Below are positions 14,226 to 22,194 of a DNA stretch of 22,512 nt, piece by piece (position 1 is the stretch's first letter; every line of letters starts with the position of its first letter). Location of the stretch: positions 1-22,512 of the forward strand of contig JBGAVQ010000067.1 of the NCBI GenBank assembly GCA_044228045.1. Direction: 5' to 3'. The translations under genes and the position numbers were made by a program. This DNA is from JAXLVB01 sp044228045. GTDB taxonomy: Bacteria > Bacteroidota > Bacteroidia > Cytophagales > Spirosomataceae. The notes beneath the pieces were generated by a model. That model saw nothing but the letters and a program-made list of their open reading frames with translations. It was not told the DNA's origin and made no database searches.

Positions 14226-16622
14226 ATGAAAAACCTTATTTACGCTTTAGTTTTTGGAATTAGTATTTCTCCACTTTGGGCGCAAGGCATTTCGGGTGAC
14301 CTTACAACCCAGCAGGGCGAAAAAATTGTGGGGGCTAACATCCGGGTATTAAACACCAATTGGGGTACAACTACAGACTCGCAAGGCAAATTTCTCTTGT
14401 CAAAACTTTCTAAAGGTACACATACTATATATGTTACGGCAATTGGCTACGTAAGTATGAGCCAGAATATAGAATTAAAAAACAACGAGGAGCAAACACT
14501 ACATTTACAATTGACAGAAACCGCCACGGCATTAGACGAAGTGGTGGTTTCTGCCGAAAAATCAGAGCAAAAAGCACAACGAGTGCCAGTGGCAATTTCG
14601 ACCATCACCAGCAAACAAGTAACCGATTACCGCTTATGGAACTTGAAAGAAATAATGGGATTAGTTCCTAACTTTTACTCAGACAGCCCCGGCGACGAAA
14701 AAAATGTGGCCTCTATTCGTGGTATTACCTCAGCCTCTTTTGACCAACCAATTGCTGTGTATTTAGATGGTGTAAATCAGTTTCGTTTAAGCACCTGTAT
14801 CCCTCAACTCACTGACATTGAGCGCATTGAAGTACTTCGTGGACCACAAGGCACCTTGTATGGGCGCAATGCAATGGGTGGTGTAATTAACATTATTACC
14901 AAGCAGCCAAGTAACAAAACCTCTGGTTATACAGAGTTAAACTTCGGGTCTTTTGGTACGCAGCGATTTGCGGTTGGGGTAAAAACCCCATTGGTTAAAA
15001 ATAAACTTTTTGTAGGAGCTAACTTCCTGACTGACAAGCGAGATGGGTATTTTACAAACATGTATAACAACTCAAAGTTTGATAGCTATTCAAGCACAAC
15101 AGGCAATTATTTTTTAAAATGGATAGCTACTCCCAAATTCTCGGCCACCTTCAATGTTAAGCATTTCGATCGTCGTAATAACGGCTCATACGCTTTGATT
15201 CCGTTCGCTAATGCCGCTGTTGAGTCGCTTCGGTTTAAAGTTAATTACAATGCCATAGCCCAAGACATTGACAACACCCTGTATGCTTCGGCTGTGTTCA
15301 ATTATTATGGCGATAAGGTTGACATCACAGCAACTTCGGGGTATCAAGCTGCTACTCGTTATTACAAAGGGGCAATTGATGCCGACGTTCAGATTCCATT
15401 TGATTTTCAGGCTGCGGATGTAAACTCTATAGAAATTAGCCCTGATAATGGGCAAAATAAAATTCAAGTCTTTTCGCAAGAAATCAGGGTAAATTCTTCA
15501 GCCAAATCAGAAAGTCCATTAAAATGGACGCTTGGAACCTACTATTTCAACCAAAGTTATCCAACTAAGCAAGCATTATTGGCGGGTAAAGATGCAGAAC
15601 AGTTTGGCCAACCAGGCGCCCCATTCAAGGTAATTACAAACACTGCTTCTAATAGTTTTGGATATGCATTCTTTGGCCAAGCCACTTATCAATTAACTGA
15701 TAAATTGAGTGTTACGGCAGGTCTCAGATATGATTACGAAGACCAAAAACTCACAGTTGGAAGTCAATTTGTAGCAGGAAGTTTTGTAATGGTAACACAA
15801 GCCGATACCTCTGGAAAAACAAATTTTAGTGCTGTTTCTCCTAAACTTACTTTTTCGTACCGAAAAGCCGAGAATCAGTTGGTTTATGCTACATACAGTA
15901 AAGGCTATAGAGTAGGTGGCATGAGTCAAATCGGTTACGACCCATCCGAAGCACCCCTTGTTGCGTTCAAACCAGAGTTTAGTAACAATTTTGAACTTGG
16001 CTGGAAAGGCACATATTTTCAAAATTTATTAAGAGCCAACCTTGCCTTGTTTTATATTGATGTGACAAATGCCCAAATCCCAAGCTTGATTCCTTCGCTC
16101 GGATTCAGAACTGCCACAACGAACGCAGGCAACTTTAGCAGTAAAGGCATAGAACTGGAAGTTTCGACCACGCCTGTTAAAGGATTGCAAGTAGATGCAA
16201 GTTTTGGAACTGTTAAAGCTACCTATTCTAAGTTATCGGTACCGGTTACAACATACGATAATACTGGGCAGCCGAATACCGAGAATAAGAATTTTGAGGG
16301 TAATTATCAAATTCAAACACCAAATTATACTGCCTTGTTAGCAGCTCAATATTCAAAATCATTGATTAAAAACTTAGAAGGCTTACTGCGAGTTGAATGG
16401 AAAAGCATTGGTAAACAGTACTTTGACCTGCCAAATACCCTCAGTCAAGATGCTTACGGATTATTGAATGTTCGTGCGGGAGTTTCCACCAAAAATTATT
16501 CATTGATGTTTTGGGGACGAAATATCGGAAATACCTCATACATCGCTTACGGCTATAATTTCGGTGCCGTGACAATGGGTACACCTCGTGTGTATGGTGT
16601 AACGCTGGCTGGGAGGTTTTAA
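14226..16622 (+). CDS. TonB-dependent outer-membrane receptor
   Basis: A 798-residue outer-membrane beta-barrel that imports a ligand using TonB energy. The signal peptide MKNLIYALVFGISISPLWAQ (1-20) is followed by a carboxypeptidase-regulatory-like beta domain (about 21-97; GEKIVGANIRVLNTNWGTTT, GYVSMSQNIEL). Then comes the plug (about 115-225) with the typical IERIEVLRGPQGTLYGRNAMGG (197-218) and GVINIITKQPS. The barrel occupies the rest, ending in aromatic F (VTLAGRF), as outer-membrane proteins do. TALDEVVVSAEKSEQ is the usual TonB-box neighbourhood. There is no SusD-like partner or anti-sigma/ECF pair nearby. The overall style (LRYDYEDQKL, YSKGYRVGGMSQIGY) is closer to siderophore or vitamin receptors than to SusC, whose length is near 1000 aa. 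Ligand unknown. A strong terminator follows at 16818. Confidence 0.93.
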   Translation: MKNLIYALVFGISISPLWAQGISGDLTTQQGEKIVGANIRVLNTNWGTTTDSQGKFLLSKLSKGTHTIYVTAIGYVSMSQNIELKNNEEQTLHLQLTETATALDEVVVSAEKSEQKAQRVPVAISTITSKQVTDYRLWNLKEIMGLVPNFYSDSPGDEKNVASIRGITSASFDQPIAVYLDGVNQFRLSTCIPQLTDIERIEVLRGPQGTLYGRNAMGGVINIITKQPSNKTSGYTELNFGSFGTQRFAVGVKTPLVKNKLFVGANFLTDKRDGYFTNMYNNSKFDSYSSTTGNYFLKWIATPKFSATFNVKHFDRRNNGSYALIPFANAAVESLRFKVNYNAIAQDIDNTLYASAVFNYYGDKVDITATSGYQAATRYYKGAIDADVQIPFDFQAADVNSIEISPDNGQNKIQVFSQEIRVNSSAKSESPLKWTLGTYYFNQSYPTKQALLAGKDAEQFGQPGAPFKVITNTASNSFGYAFFGQATYQLTDKLSVTAGLRYDYEDQKLTVGSQFVAGSFVMVTQADTSGKTNFSAVSPKLTFSYRKAENQLVYATYSKGYRVGGMSQIGYDPSEAPLVAFKPEFSNNFELGWKGTYFQNLLRANLALFYIDVTNAQIPSLIPSLGFRTATTNAGNFSSKGIELEVSTTPVKGLQVDASFGTVKATYSKLSVPVTTYDNTGQPNTENKNFEGNYQIQTPNYTALLAAQYSKSLIKNLEGLLRVEWKSIGKQYFDLPNTLSQDAYGLLNVRAGVSTKNYSLMFWGRNIGNTSYIAYGYNFGAVTMGTPRVYGVTLAGRF

Positions 16623-16663
16623 GTAAATAAAGCGTTTAAAAAATCAAGGTTCTTCGTTGATTT

Positions 16664-16785
16664 ATACGGGACGAAGGTTGCCTGTGGGGCAACCGCCATT
16701 GTCCGTGTAACCACTGGGACGCACAGTCTGGGACGCATAGTCTGGGACGCACAGTCTGGGACGCACAGCTGGACAATTCCCGTAT
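16664..16785. repeat. Structured 3'-untranslated element with interrupted stem
   Basis: The right arm (16771-16785) is continuous and pairs with two left blocks. TCCCGTAT (16778-16785) pairs with ATACGGGA (16664-16671), and GGACAAT (16771-16777) pairs with ATTGTCC (16698-16704). Between the left blocks sits its own hairpin, GGTTGCC (16676-16682) and GGCAACC (16688-16694) with a 5-nt loop. The predicted fold is a three-way junction capped by the tandem repeat at 16716-16770. It lies after the receptor stop and before its terminator, so it would be in the receptor mRNA tail. It could be a mobile palindromic element or a structured RNA. Confidence 0.6.
16716..16768. repeat. 14-bp tandem repeat, about 3.8 copies
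   Basis: The unit GGGACGCACAGTCT occurs at 16716-16729, 16730-16743 (one change, CATAG for CACAG) and 16744-16757. A partial fourth copy of 11 bases runs 16758-16768. It is clearly richer in GC than its surroundings. Being 14 bp in a non-coding region, it could vary in copy number by slippage. Confidence 0.85.
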
Positions 16786-16817
16786 TATAGTTGAACCAAA
16801 ATCAATTTATCCCCAAC

Positions 16818-16850
16818 AAGGAGTAAGATTAATTTCTTACTCCTTTTTTG
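16818..16850 (+). terminator. Intrinsic terminator after the TonB-dependent receptor gene
   Basis: The arms AAGGAGTAAGA (16818-16828) and TCTTACTCCTT (16835-16845) form a perfect 11-bp stem with the loop TTAATT. The T-run that includes the end of the stem (16844-16849) follows directly. It lies 196 bp past the receptor stop. The rest of the gap, 16851-17137, contains no ORF, hairpin or promoter that I can support. Confidence 0.8.
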
Positions 16851-17137
16851 TTGAATTATCTCGCAGGTTGTCCTACTGAACATTGGTTTGACGAAACATC
16901 TGACTTGCAAACGGCATAACAAGTTTAACACCCCCATCTCGCATTTCAGTTCTTACTGTCTTTGAGGTAATCCGAAAAGAAAATTGTATAATTCCTATTA
17001 AGACTATGACAAAAAAAATGTTTATGTGTATGTTTGAGAGATTATACGCAGAAAACCTCTAACCACAGTTTTGGGATTGGTATATACAATTTTCTAATAA
17101 GGTACTAAACCACTGATTACTTAACCTCTAAAACCTT

Positions 17138-17977
17138 ATGGCTTCACACAAAAAAGTAGATTCTAAAGAAGTAGGCTTAGATATTGGCCTCAATCTTTTT
17201 AAGTTTTTTTTTGAGTCGGAATACATGCACTACGGCTACTGGACTTCCGAACTGGAAGTTGTAGGGCCAAACCTCAAAAAAGCGCAGGAAAATTATACCA
17301 ATAATTTACTTTCGCACATTCCATCGAGTGTAAAAAGCATCTTGGATGTAGGCTGTGGTTCAGGCAAAGTGGCCGAAGACTTTATTGGAAAAGGCTATCA
17401 GGTAGCCGCTGTATCTCCAAAATCAAATCTCACAACTCGGGCGGTGAATCGCTTGGCCGACAAAGCCACCGTAACAGAATGTAAGTACGAAGACTATACG
17501 GGGAATAAAGCTGTGGATATGATTTTATTTAGCGAGAGTTTTCAATACATAGATATGGCAAAAAACTTTGAGCTTTCGCATCGGCTGTTGAATGACAAAG
17601 GCTATATGATGTTGTGTGACTTTTTTCAGACCGAAGCCGAAGGAACAAGCCCGCTTGGAGGTGGACATCGCTTGCAGGATTTCTACGCAACTGTCCCCTC
17701 AGAACGGTTCGCTATCGTGCTTGACCACGACATTACAGAGCAAATAGCCCCAACAATGACGCTCATTAACAACCTGACAATGAATGTAGTACTGCCTTCA
17801 ATTAAATTACTTGGCAGCTTGTTAGAAGATCGATATCCGTGGGTGTATCGGTTTATTTTATGGCGATTCAAGAAGAAAATCGAGAAAAACCAGCGGAAAC
17901 ATTTTGAAGGACGACGCAACGCCGAAAACTTCAAAAAATACAAGAGCTACCGATTGATACTATTACAGAAGAAATAA
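17138..17977 (+). CDS. Class I SAM-dependent methyltransferase
   Basis: Transfers a methyl group from S-adenosylmethionine to an unidentified small molecule or lipid. Motif I is ILDVGCGSGKVA (68-79), the acidic end of the next strand is replaced by AVSPKSN (91-97), and the post-motif segment MILFSESFQYIDM fits the class I Rossmann fold. The N-terminal MHYGYW (30-35) is shared with small-molecule methyltransferases such as those of the tocopherol and dimethylglycine groups, where it shapes the acceptor site. The C-terminal third has a hydrophobic helix (about 210-235) and then a strongly basic tail (RFKKKIEKNQRKHFEGRR), suggesting membrane association. The gene stands alone: a 515-bp gap lies upstream and the GH9 gene converges 53 bp downstream. 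No promoter box is clear. The substrate cannot be inferred from context. Confidence 0.85.
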   Translation: MASHKKVDSKEVGLDIGLNLFKFFFESEYMHYGYWTSELEVVGPNLKKAQENYTNNLLSHIPSSVKSILDVGCGSGKVAEDFIGKGYQVAAVSPKSNLTTRAVNRLADKATVTECKYEDYTGNKAVDMILFSESFQYIDMAKNFELSHRLLNDKGYMMLCDFFQTEAEGTSPLGGGHRLQDFYATVPSERFAIVLDHDITEQIAPTMTLINNLTMNVVLPSIKLLGSLLEDRYPWVYRFILWRFKKKIEKNQRKHFEGRRNAENFKKYKSYRLILLQKK

Positions 17978-17988
17978 ACATATTTATG

Positions 17989-18017
17989 GTAGAGACGTTG
18001 CACTGCAACGTCTCTAC
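17989..18017. repeat. 29-bp near-perfect palindrome between convergent genes
   Basis: GTAGAGACGTTGCA (17989-18002) and TGCAACGTCTCTAC (18004-18017) are exact complements around a single C. It fills most of the 53-bp space between the stops of the methyltransferase and GH9 genes. The string GTAGAGACGTTGCA is, from memory, a widespread palindromic repeat in several bacterial phyla. It may work as a bidirectional transcription barrier, although no long T-run follows it. Confidence 0.8.
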
Positions 18018-18030
18018 TCTATTCATCATT

Positions 18031-21000
18031 TCATCGTTGAATCAACACTTTTTTTGTCTGTGTACCTTCTTGCGACTGCACACGAATCAGGTACAATCCA
18101 GCCGATTGGTGGTTCAAATTCACTTGAAAGGTATTTATGCCTTCGGCTGCTTGTTGTACATGGTGTTGCAACATTGTGCCACTCATATCAATCACTTGCA
18201 GATTGATATCCTGTGCTTTTTTAGCAAAATAATGAACATTCACCATACCTTCGGATGGGTTAGGATAGGCAAGCATTTCCTCGTTTTCATCAATAGCCTC
18301 TGTACCTAATCGAGCATTATTAACGGTATTGATGCGAATGTTGTCAAAATACGCTGTTACATTATTCGCTGAATTATTCTGAATATTGATGCGCTTGATG
18401 AGTGTAGGATTACCTAACTGACTCATATTCAGTACAATTTCCTGCCAAGCATTTACACCCGTCGTGAAGGTATAGTTCCCTAATTCTGTACCACTATCGC
18501 TGGTTTGGATAGACACCCGAAGACTATTTGCTGCCGTACTCCTGACCCAAAACCGCAGAATTGTTGAAGCTGTTGGCGTTATACCCGTACCATGTTGAAA
18601 AGATATACCTCCCCAACCTGTATAGTCGGTTCGCAACGATTTACCACCTACCTTCACAGGGGTTGTATTAGCAAAATTTCGAGTAGAACCCCACGACCAA
18701 TCGCTCCAATTGGCATCAAGTGCTTCGTCATAAATCACCAAACTAAGGCAAGCAGTAGTTTTTACACTTAACGTATTACTGATTGCCGACACATTTCCTG
18801 CGGCATCTTTGGCTTTTACATTGTAGGTGTATGTGGTGTTACAAATCAGTCCTGAGATATTCAAAGAAGTAGTTGTTACATTTCCGTTCAGTAAAACACC
18901 TCCCTGATACACCTCGTAAGCAACAACACCTATATTATCAGTTGAAGCAGTCCATGTCAAAGTCAAGCTGCTTTGGGTTTTATTACTGGCAGCTAACCCC
19001 ACAGGTTTACTTGGTGCTTGGGTATCTGGGCAAGTCAAGGTGTTGGTATTCAAGGCATTGCTTGCGGCTGAAATATTCCCTGCGGCATCTTTGGCTTTTA
19101 CGGTGAAACTGTAAGCCGTACCACAAGTCAAACCTGTTACGTTGTAAGAAGTACCTGACACCGAACCACTTAGTAAAGTTGTTCCTCTATATACTTCATA
19201 CGCCGTAACTGCTACGTTGTCAGTTGAAGCCGTCCACGAAAGTGTTAAACTCGTTTGGGTAATGTTTGAGGCGGTTAGTCCTGTAGGAACACTTGGTGCT
19301 TGCGTGTCTGTCGGAGGAGTATTGCTATCAATCCTGATTTGGTCAAAATAAGCCGTTACGTTATTAGCCGAACCATTCTGAAAATTGATTCGCTTTATTG
19401 CCGCTGGGCTACCCATCTGACTCATGTTCACAGTAATCTCTTTCCACTGATTGGCATCTGTTGTAAAGGCATATTCTGCGGGTTGTGCCGAACTGTCATC
19501 TGTTTGAATATAAAAACGAAGACTATTAGCAGCCGTGCTATATACCCAGAATTTAACTTCGGTATTAGCCGTTGGTGTTATTGCTGTTGCTTGCCGCAAC
19601 GATACCCCTCCCCAACCCGAATAATCTACCCGAATGGAATTAACACCCACTTGAACAGGGCTGGTATTAACATAATTGCGAGTAGAACCCCACGACCAAT
19701 CATCCCAACCGCCAGCAAGGGCATCGTCATAAACGATGATTCCAGTTGAGCAAGCCGAAGTAGAAACGTTCAATGCACTGCTGTTTGCAGAAGTATTTCC
19801 TGCCGCATCTTTTGCTTTTACCGTAAAACTAAACGGCGAATTGCAGGCTAATCCTGTGATGTTTAGCGATGTTCCCGTTACATTTCCGTTCACTAACGTT
19901 GCTCCTTGATACACTTCGTAGGCCATTACACCCACATTGTCGGTAGAGGCAGTCCACGAAAGTGTCAGACTTGATGACGAGACATTTGAAGCAGTTACAT
20001 TGCTTGGAACCGTTGGCGCTTGAACATCGCAAGCAGTTGTGGTTGTATTGGCCGCATTGCTGGGGTCAGATACATTACCTGCTGCATCTTTGGCTTTTAC
20101 GGTAAAGCTATAAGCGGTGTTGCAAGCAAGACCTGACACGTTAAATGACGTACCTATCACGTTGCCATTCAACAAATTAGCTCCTTGATACACTTCATAC
20201 GCCGTTACGCCTACATTGTCAGTAGAGGCTGTCCATGTTAATGTTAAGCTGGTTTCTGCCACATTAGAAGCAGTCAGATTTGTTGGAGCAGTAGGGGCTT
20301 CATTATCGGTGGGGGGTGTTGTGGTGTTCATCAAACGCCCCAAAAGCATGATGTAGGCCGCTTGATTGTAAATAGAAGGTTCGGTAATTTCCCAAGAGTT
20401 TTCGGGCGAACCATTGTTCCATTCTTTATAGGCTTTTTGAGGAGGCTGGTTCGTAATATTAGCAACCGAACCGCCATAACTTTTATTTGGTCCTCCTGTT
20501 ACATAGCCAGGTGCTGGGCCGTTGGCTGAGGTCAGCACATTGTCCCAAACCGTTCCGTTCGTAAACCACGTATGATAAATTTCATTCACGCTGTTTTCTG
20601 CCCCTGCTACCGACATGTTAGAAAGCATCACCAAGTTCATGGGATTTACGCCATTCATCCAGTGTAAATATTGCTCTGCTACCTCTCGGTACTGGGTTTG
20701 GCTTGCGGGGTTAATGTTGAACGTAATAAAATCAAGGTTCAATGCACCGCCATTTGACCGCACTTGGTTGCTACCCCAATGATGCTGGCTATCAGGCATA
20801 TAAGCCCTGTATAGATCAGTAGCTGCACTGTAATCTGTCACTGACATCAAATAATTCATGCCTGCTTTTTGGTTGCGAATGTTGTTGGCCACCGTGGCTG
20901 ATACGCCCGATAGCGTGGTGTACCGCAAAAATGCCAATTGCTGAGGTATCCAATAAGGCCCCCACCACGTGTCTTTAAATGGCTTAACATTCACATATTG

Positions 21001-22194
21001 GCTTTCCACAAAAGTCTTATACTCCGCTTTTCCAGTGGCTTCATAGAGATAGACGGCTGTCACAAAAGCACTACCTAATTGCTCCTCTGCCGTCCGGTCG
21101 GCATCGCCAGATTTGATGTCGCCGTCGTCGTTGTTTGTCTCAAAAGTTGTGAAATTATTGGTTGTAATTTTGGTCCTATTCCATGCAGCTTCTGCCCTGA
21201 CTATGAGGTCGTTACCATAACTTAGGAGTGAGGCGTGGGTTTTGAAAGTCTGCCCTGCTACGGCAAACATCGCTGCTCCTGCCAACGTGGCAGATGTACA
21301 TTCGGGCAAATAATAGCGGGGGCGGGTATCCGTGCTTATGGGCGAAACTTCGTTGTAATTGTCCACGCCCATTTTCAAGAAAAAGCCATTAGTCCCCGTA
21401 CCATCTTGCATTCGTTTCAAAAAATCTAACTCATATTTGAGTTCATCAAGAATATCCGGAATACCATTGCCCGATTCGGGAATGTTATAATTGTCTTTGA
21501 ACGCATTCGGGTTGATACGGTACGCCTCTGCCAACTGAATGACAGCACTTTCGGCAAAGGTCGTGTATTTGTTCACGTCGCCGGCATCCATCCAGCCACC
21601 GTGGAGGTCTTTGGCAGTGGCGGCATTGCCTTTACTGAAACGGCTTGTGGCAAAACGGTCTTGATTGGCTCCCTCGTAACTTGCCCCGTCGGCCCATTTA
21701 TGGTCGGTGTAGGGGGCCTGCTTGGCAAAGTTGAGGCGTTGGTAATAAAATGACCGCATAGCGTGTTTCATGGCTTCGTCATAAACGGTATCGCCAATGT
21801 CGAAGCGGTAAGAGCCAACGTTGTTCTGCACGTCGAAAATATAATACGAACCTGCTGTGGTAAGTGCCGAAAAATCAAACCACCAGCCTTTGTCGCCCGA
21901 CTGACCATGCGTAGCACCGCCATTCCAAGCCTGTAAAGTGCCACTTAGCACCACTGCATCATCACTCCACCGACGTACTTGATATTGGTTTGCTCCAGTA
22001 CCTGGGTTGAAAGACTCAGCGGCGTTGTAACCCGACTGTGGATCTACAATGACAGCCACTTTTTTGGCCGTAGGAAAATACCCAAATTGGTCAATTTTGA
22101 TGTAAGGGGTTGTTTGAGCGGGGCCAGCCCAAGAGCGAATGGATAGACAGAGCATAATCCACCCGTAAAAAAGAAATGAGTAGCGGTTTTTCAT
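18031..22194 (-). CDS. Secreted multimodular glycoside hydrolase family 9 enzyme (GH9-FN3-FN3-X-FN3-FN3-X-T9SS)
   Basis: A 1387-residue exported GH9 enzyme, expected to cleave beta-1,4-glucans by inversion. Signal peptide: about 1-24 (ending SIRSWAG). Ig-like CelD_N domain: about 28-130. GH9 (alpha/alpha)6 barrel: about 135-622, with the nucleophile-activating pair D203/D206 in GGWMDAGDVNKY and the catalytic acid E605 in EPSIYNQAAYI. FN3 modules are at about 632-722, 723-812, 958-1050 and 1055-1147, each containing SLTLxWTASTDN and VKAKDAAGN. Two copies of a putative carbohydrate-binding beta-sandwich (about 817-955 and 1151-1290) share DWSWGSTRN, GWGG and AAIKRIN-like motifs. The T9SS type A sorting domain is about 1305-1387 (YPNPSEG, SAGLYLIRVQ, KKVLIQR). 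It is therefore secreted by the type IX system and anchored to the surface or released. Endo- versus exo-action is undecided. It is a single gene with no PUL partners in view. The ATG at 22194 gives the signal peptide directly. Confidence 0.94.
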   Translation of the reverse strand: MKNRYSFLFYGWIMLCLSIRSWAGPAQTTPYIKIDQFGYFPTAKKVAVIVDPQSGYNAAESFNPGTGANQYQVRRWSDDAVVLSGTLQAWNGGATHGQSGDKGWWFDFSALTTAGSYYIFDVQNNVGSYRFDIGDTVYDEAMKHAMRSFYYQRLNFAKQAPYTDHKWADGASYEGANQDRFATSRFSKGNAATAKDLHGGWMDAGDVNKYTTFAESAVIQLAEAYRINPNAFKDNYNIPESGNGIPDILDELKYELDFLKRMQDGTGTNGFFLKMGVDNYNEVSPISTDTRPRYYLPECTSATLAGAAMFAVAGQTFKTHASLLSYGNDLIVRAEAAWNRTKITTNNFTTFETNNDDGDIKSGDADRTAEEQLGSAFVTAVYLYEATGKAEYKTFVESQYVNVKPFKDTWWGPYWIPQQLAFLRYTTLSGVSATVANNIRNQKAGMNYLMSVTDYSAATDLYRAYMPDSQHHWGSNQVRSNGGALNLDFITFNINPASQTQYREVAEQYLHWMNGVNPMNLVMLSNMSVAGAENSVNEIYHTWFTNGTVWDNVLTSANGPAPGYVTGGPNKSYGGSVANITNQPPQKAYKEWNNGSPENSWEITEPSIYNQAAYIMLLGRLMNTTTPPTDNEAPTAPTNLTASNVAETSLTLTWTASTDNVGVTAYEVYQGANLLNGNVIGTSFNVSGLACNTAYSFTVKAKDAAGNVSDPSNAANTTTTACDVQAPTVPSNVTASNVSSSSLTLSWTASTDNVGVMAYEVYQGATLVNGNVTGTSLNITGLACNSPFSFTVKAKDAAGNTSANSSALNVSTSACSTGIIVYDDALAGGWDDWSWGSTRNYVNTSPVQVGVNSIRVDYSGWGGVSLRQATAITPTANTEVKFWVYSTAANSLRFYIQTDDSSAQPAEYAFTTDANQWKEITVNMSQMGSPAAIKRINFQNGSANNVTAYFDQIRIDSNTPPTDTQAPSVPTGLTASNITQTSLTLSWTASTDNVAVTAYEVYRGTTLLSGSVSGTSYNVTGLTCGTAYSFTVKAKDAAGNISAASNALNTNTLTCPDTQAPSKPVGLAASNKTQSSLTLTWTASTDNIGVVAYEVYQGGVLLNGNVTTTSLNISGLICNTTYTYNVKAKDAAGNVSAISNTLSVKTTACLSLVIYDEALDANWSDWSWGSTRNFANTTPVKVGGKSLRTDYTGWGGISFQHGTGITPTASTILRFWVRSTAANSLRVSIQTSDSGTELGNYTFTTGVNAWQEIVLNMSQLGNPTLIKRINIQNNSANNVTAYFDNIRINTVNNARLGTEAIDENEEMLAYPNPSEGMVNVHYFAKKAQDINLQVIDMSGTMLQHHVQQAAEGINTFQVNLNHQSAGLYLIRVQSQEGTQTKKVLIQR
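18330..20310 (-). repeat. Tandem duplication of an FN3-FN3-X block inside the GH9 gene (about 1 kb per copy)
   Basis: Copy 1 (about 20310-19330) and copy 2 (about 19320-18330) each encode two FN3 modules and one X module, offset by about 1 kb. FN3-1 resembles FN3-3 (TSFNVSGL/TSYNVTGL, TAYSFTV), and FN3-2 resembles FN3-4 (TSLNITGL/TSLNISGL). The two X modules match along their whole length. This pattern favours duplication of the whole block over separate module copying. Confidence 0.65.

Noticed and set aside
16851..17137. Possible small gene or RNA upstream of the methyltransferase
   Set aside because: I found no sustained reading frame, no tRNA-like cloverleaf and no −7 box; nothing that supports a call.
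19300..19749. 149-codon ORF opposite the GH9 gene
   Set aside because: It reads through the antisense of the FN3 and X modules, has no independent motif and no promoter; a shadow frame.
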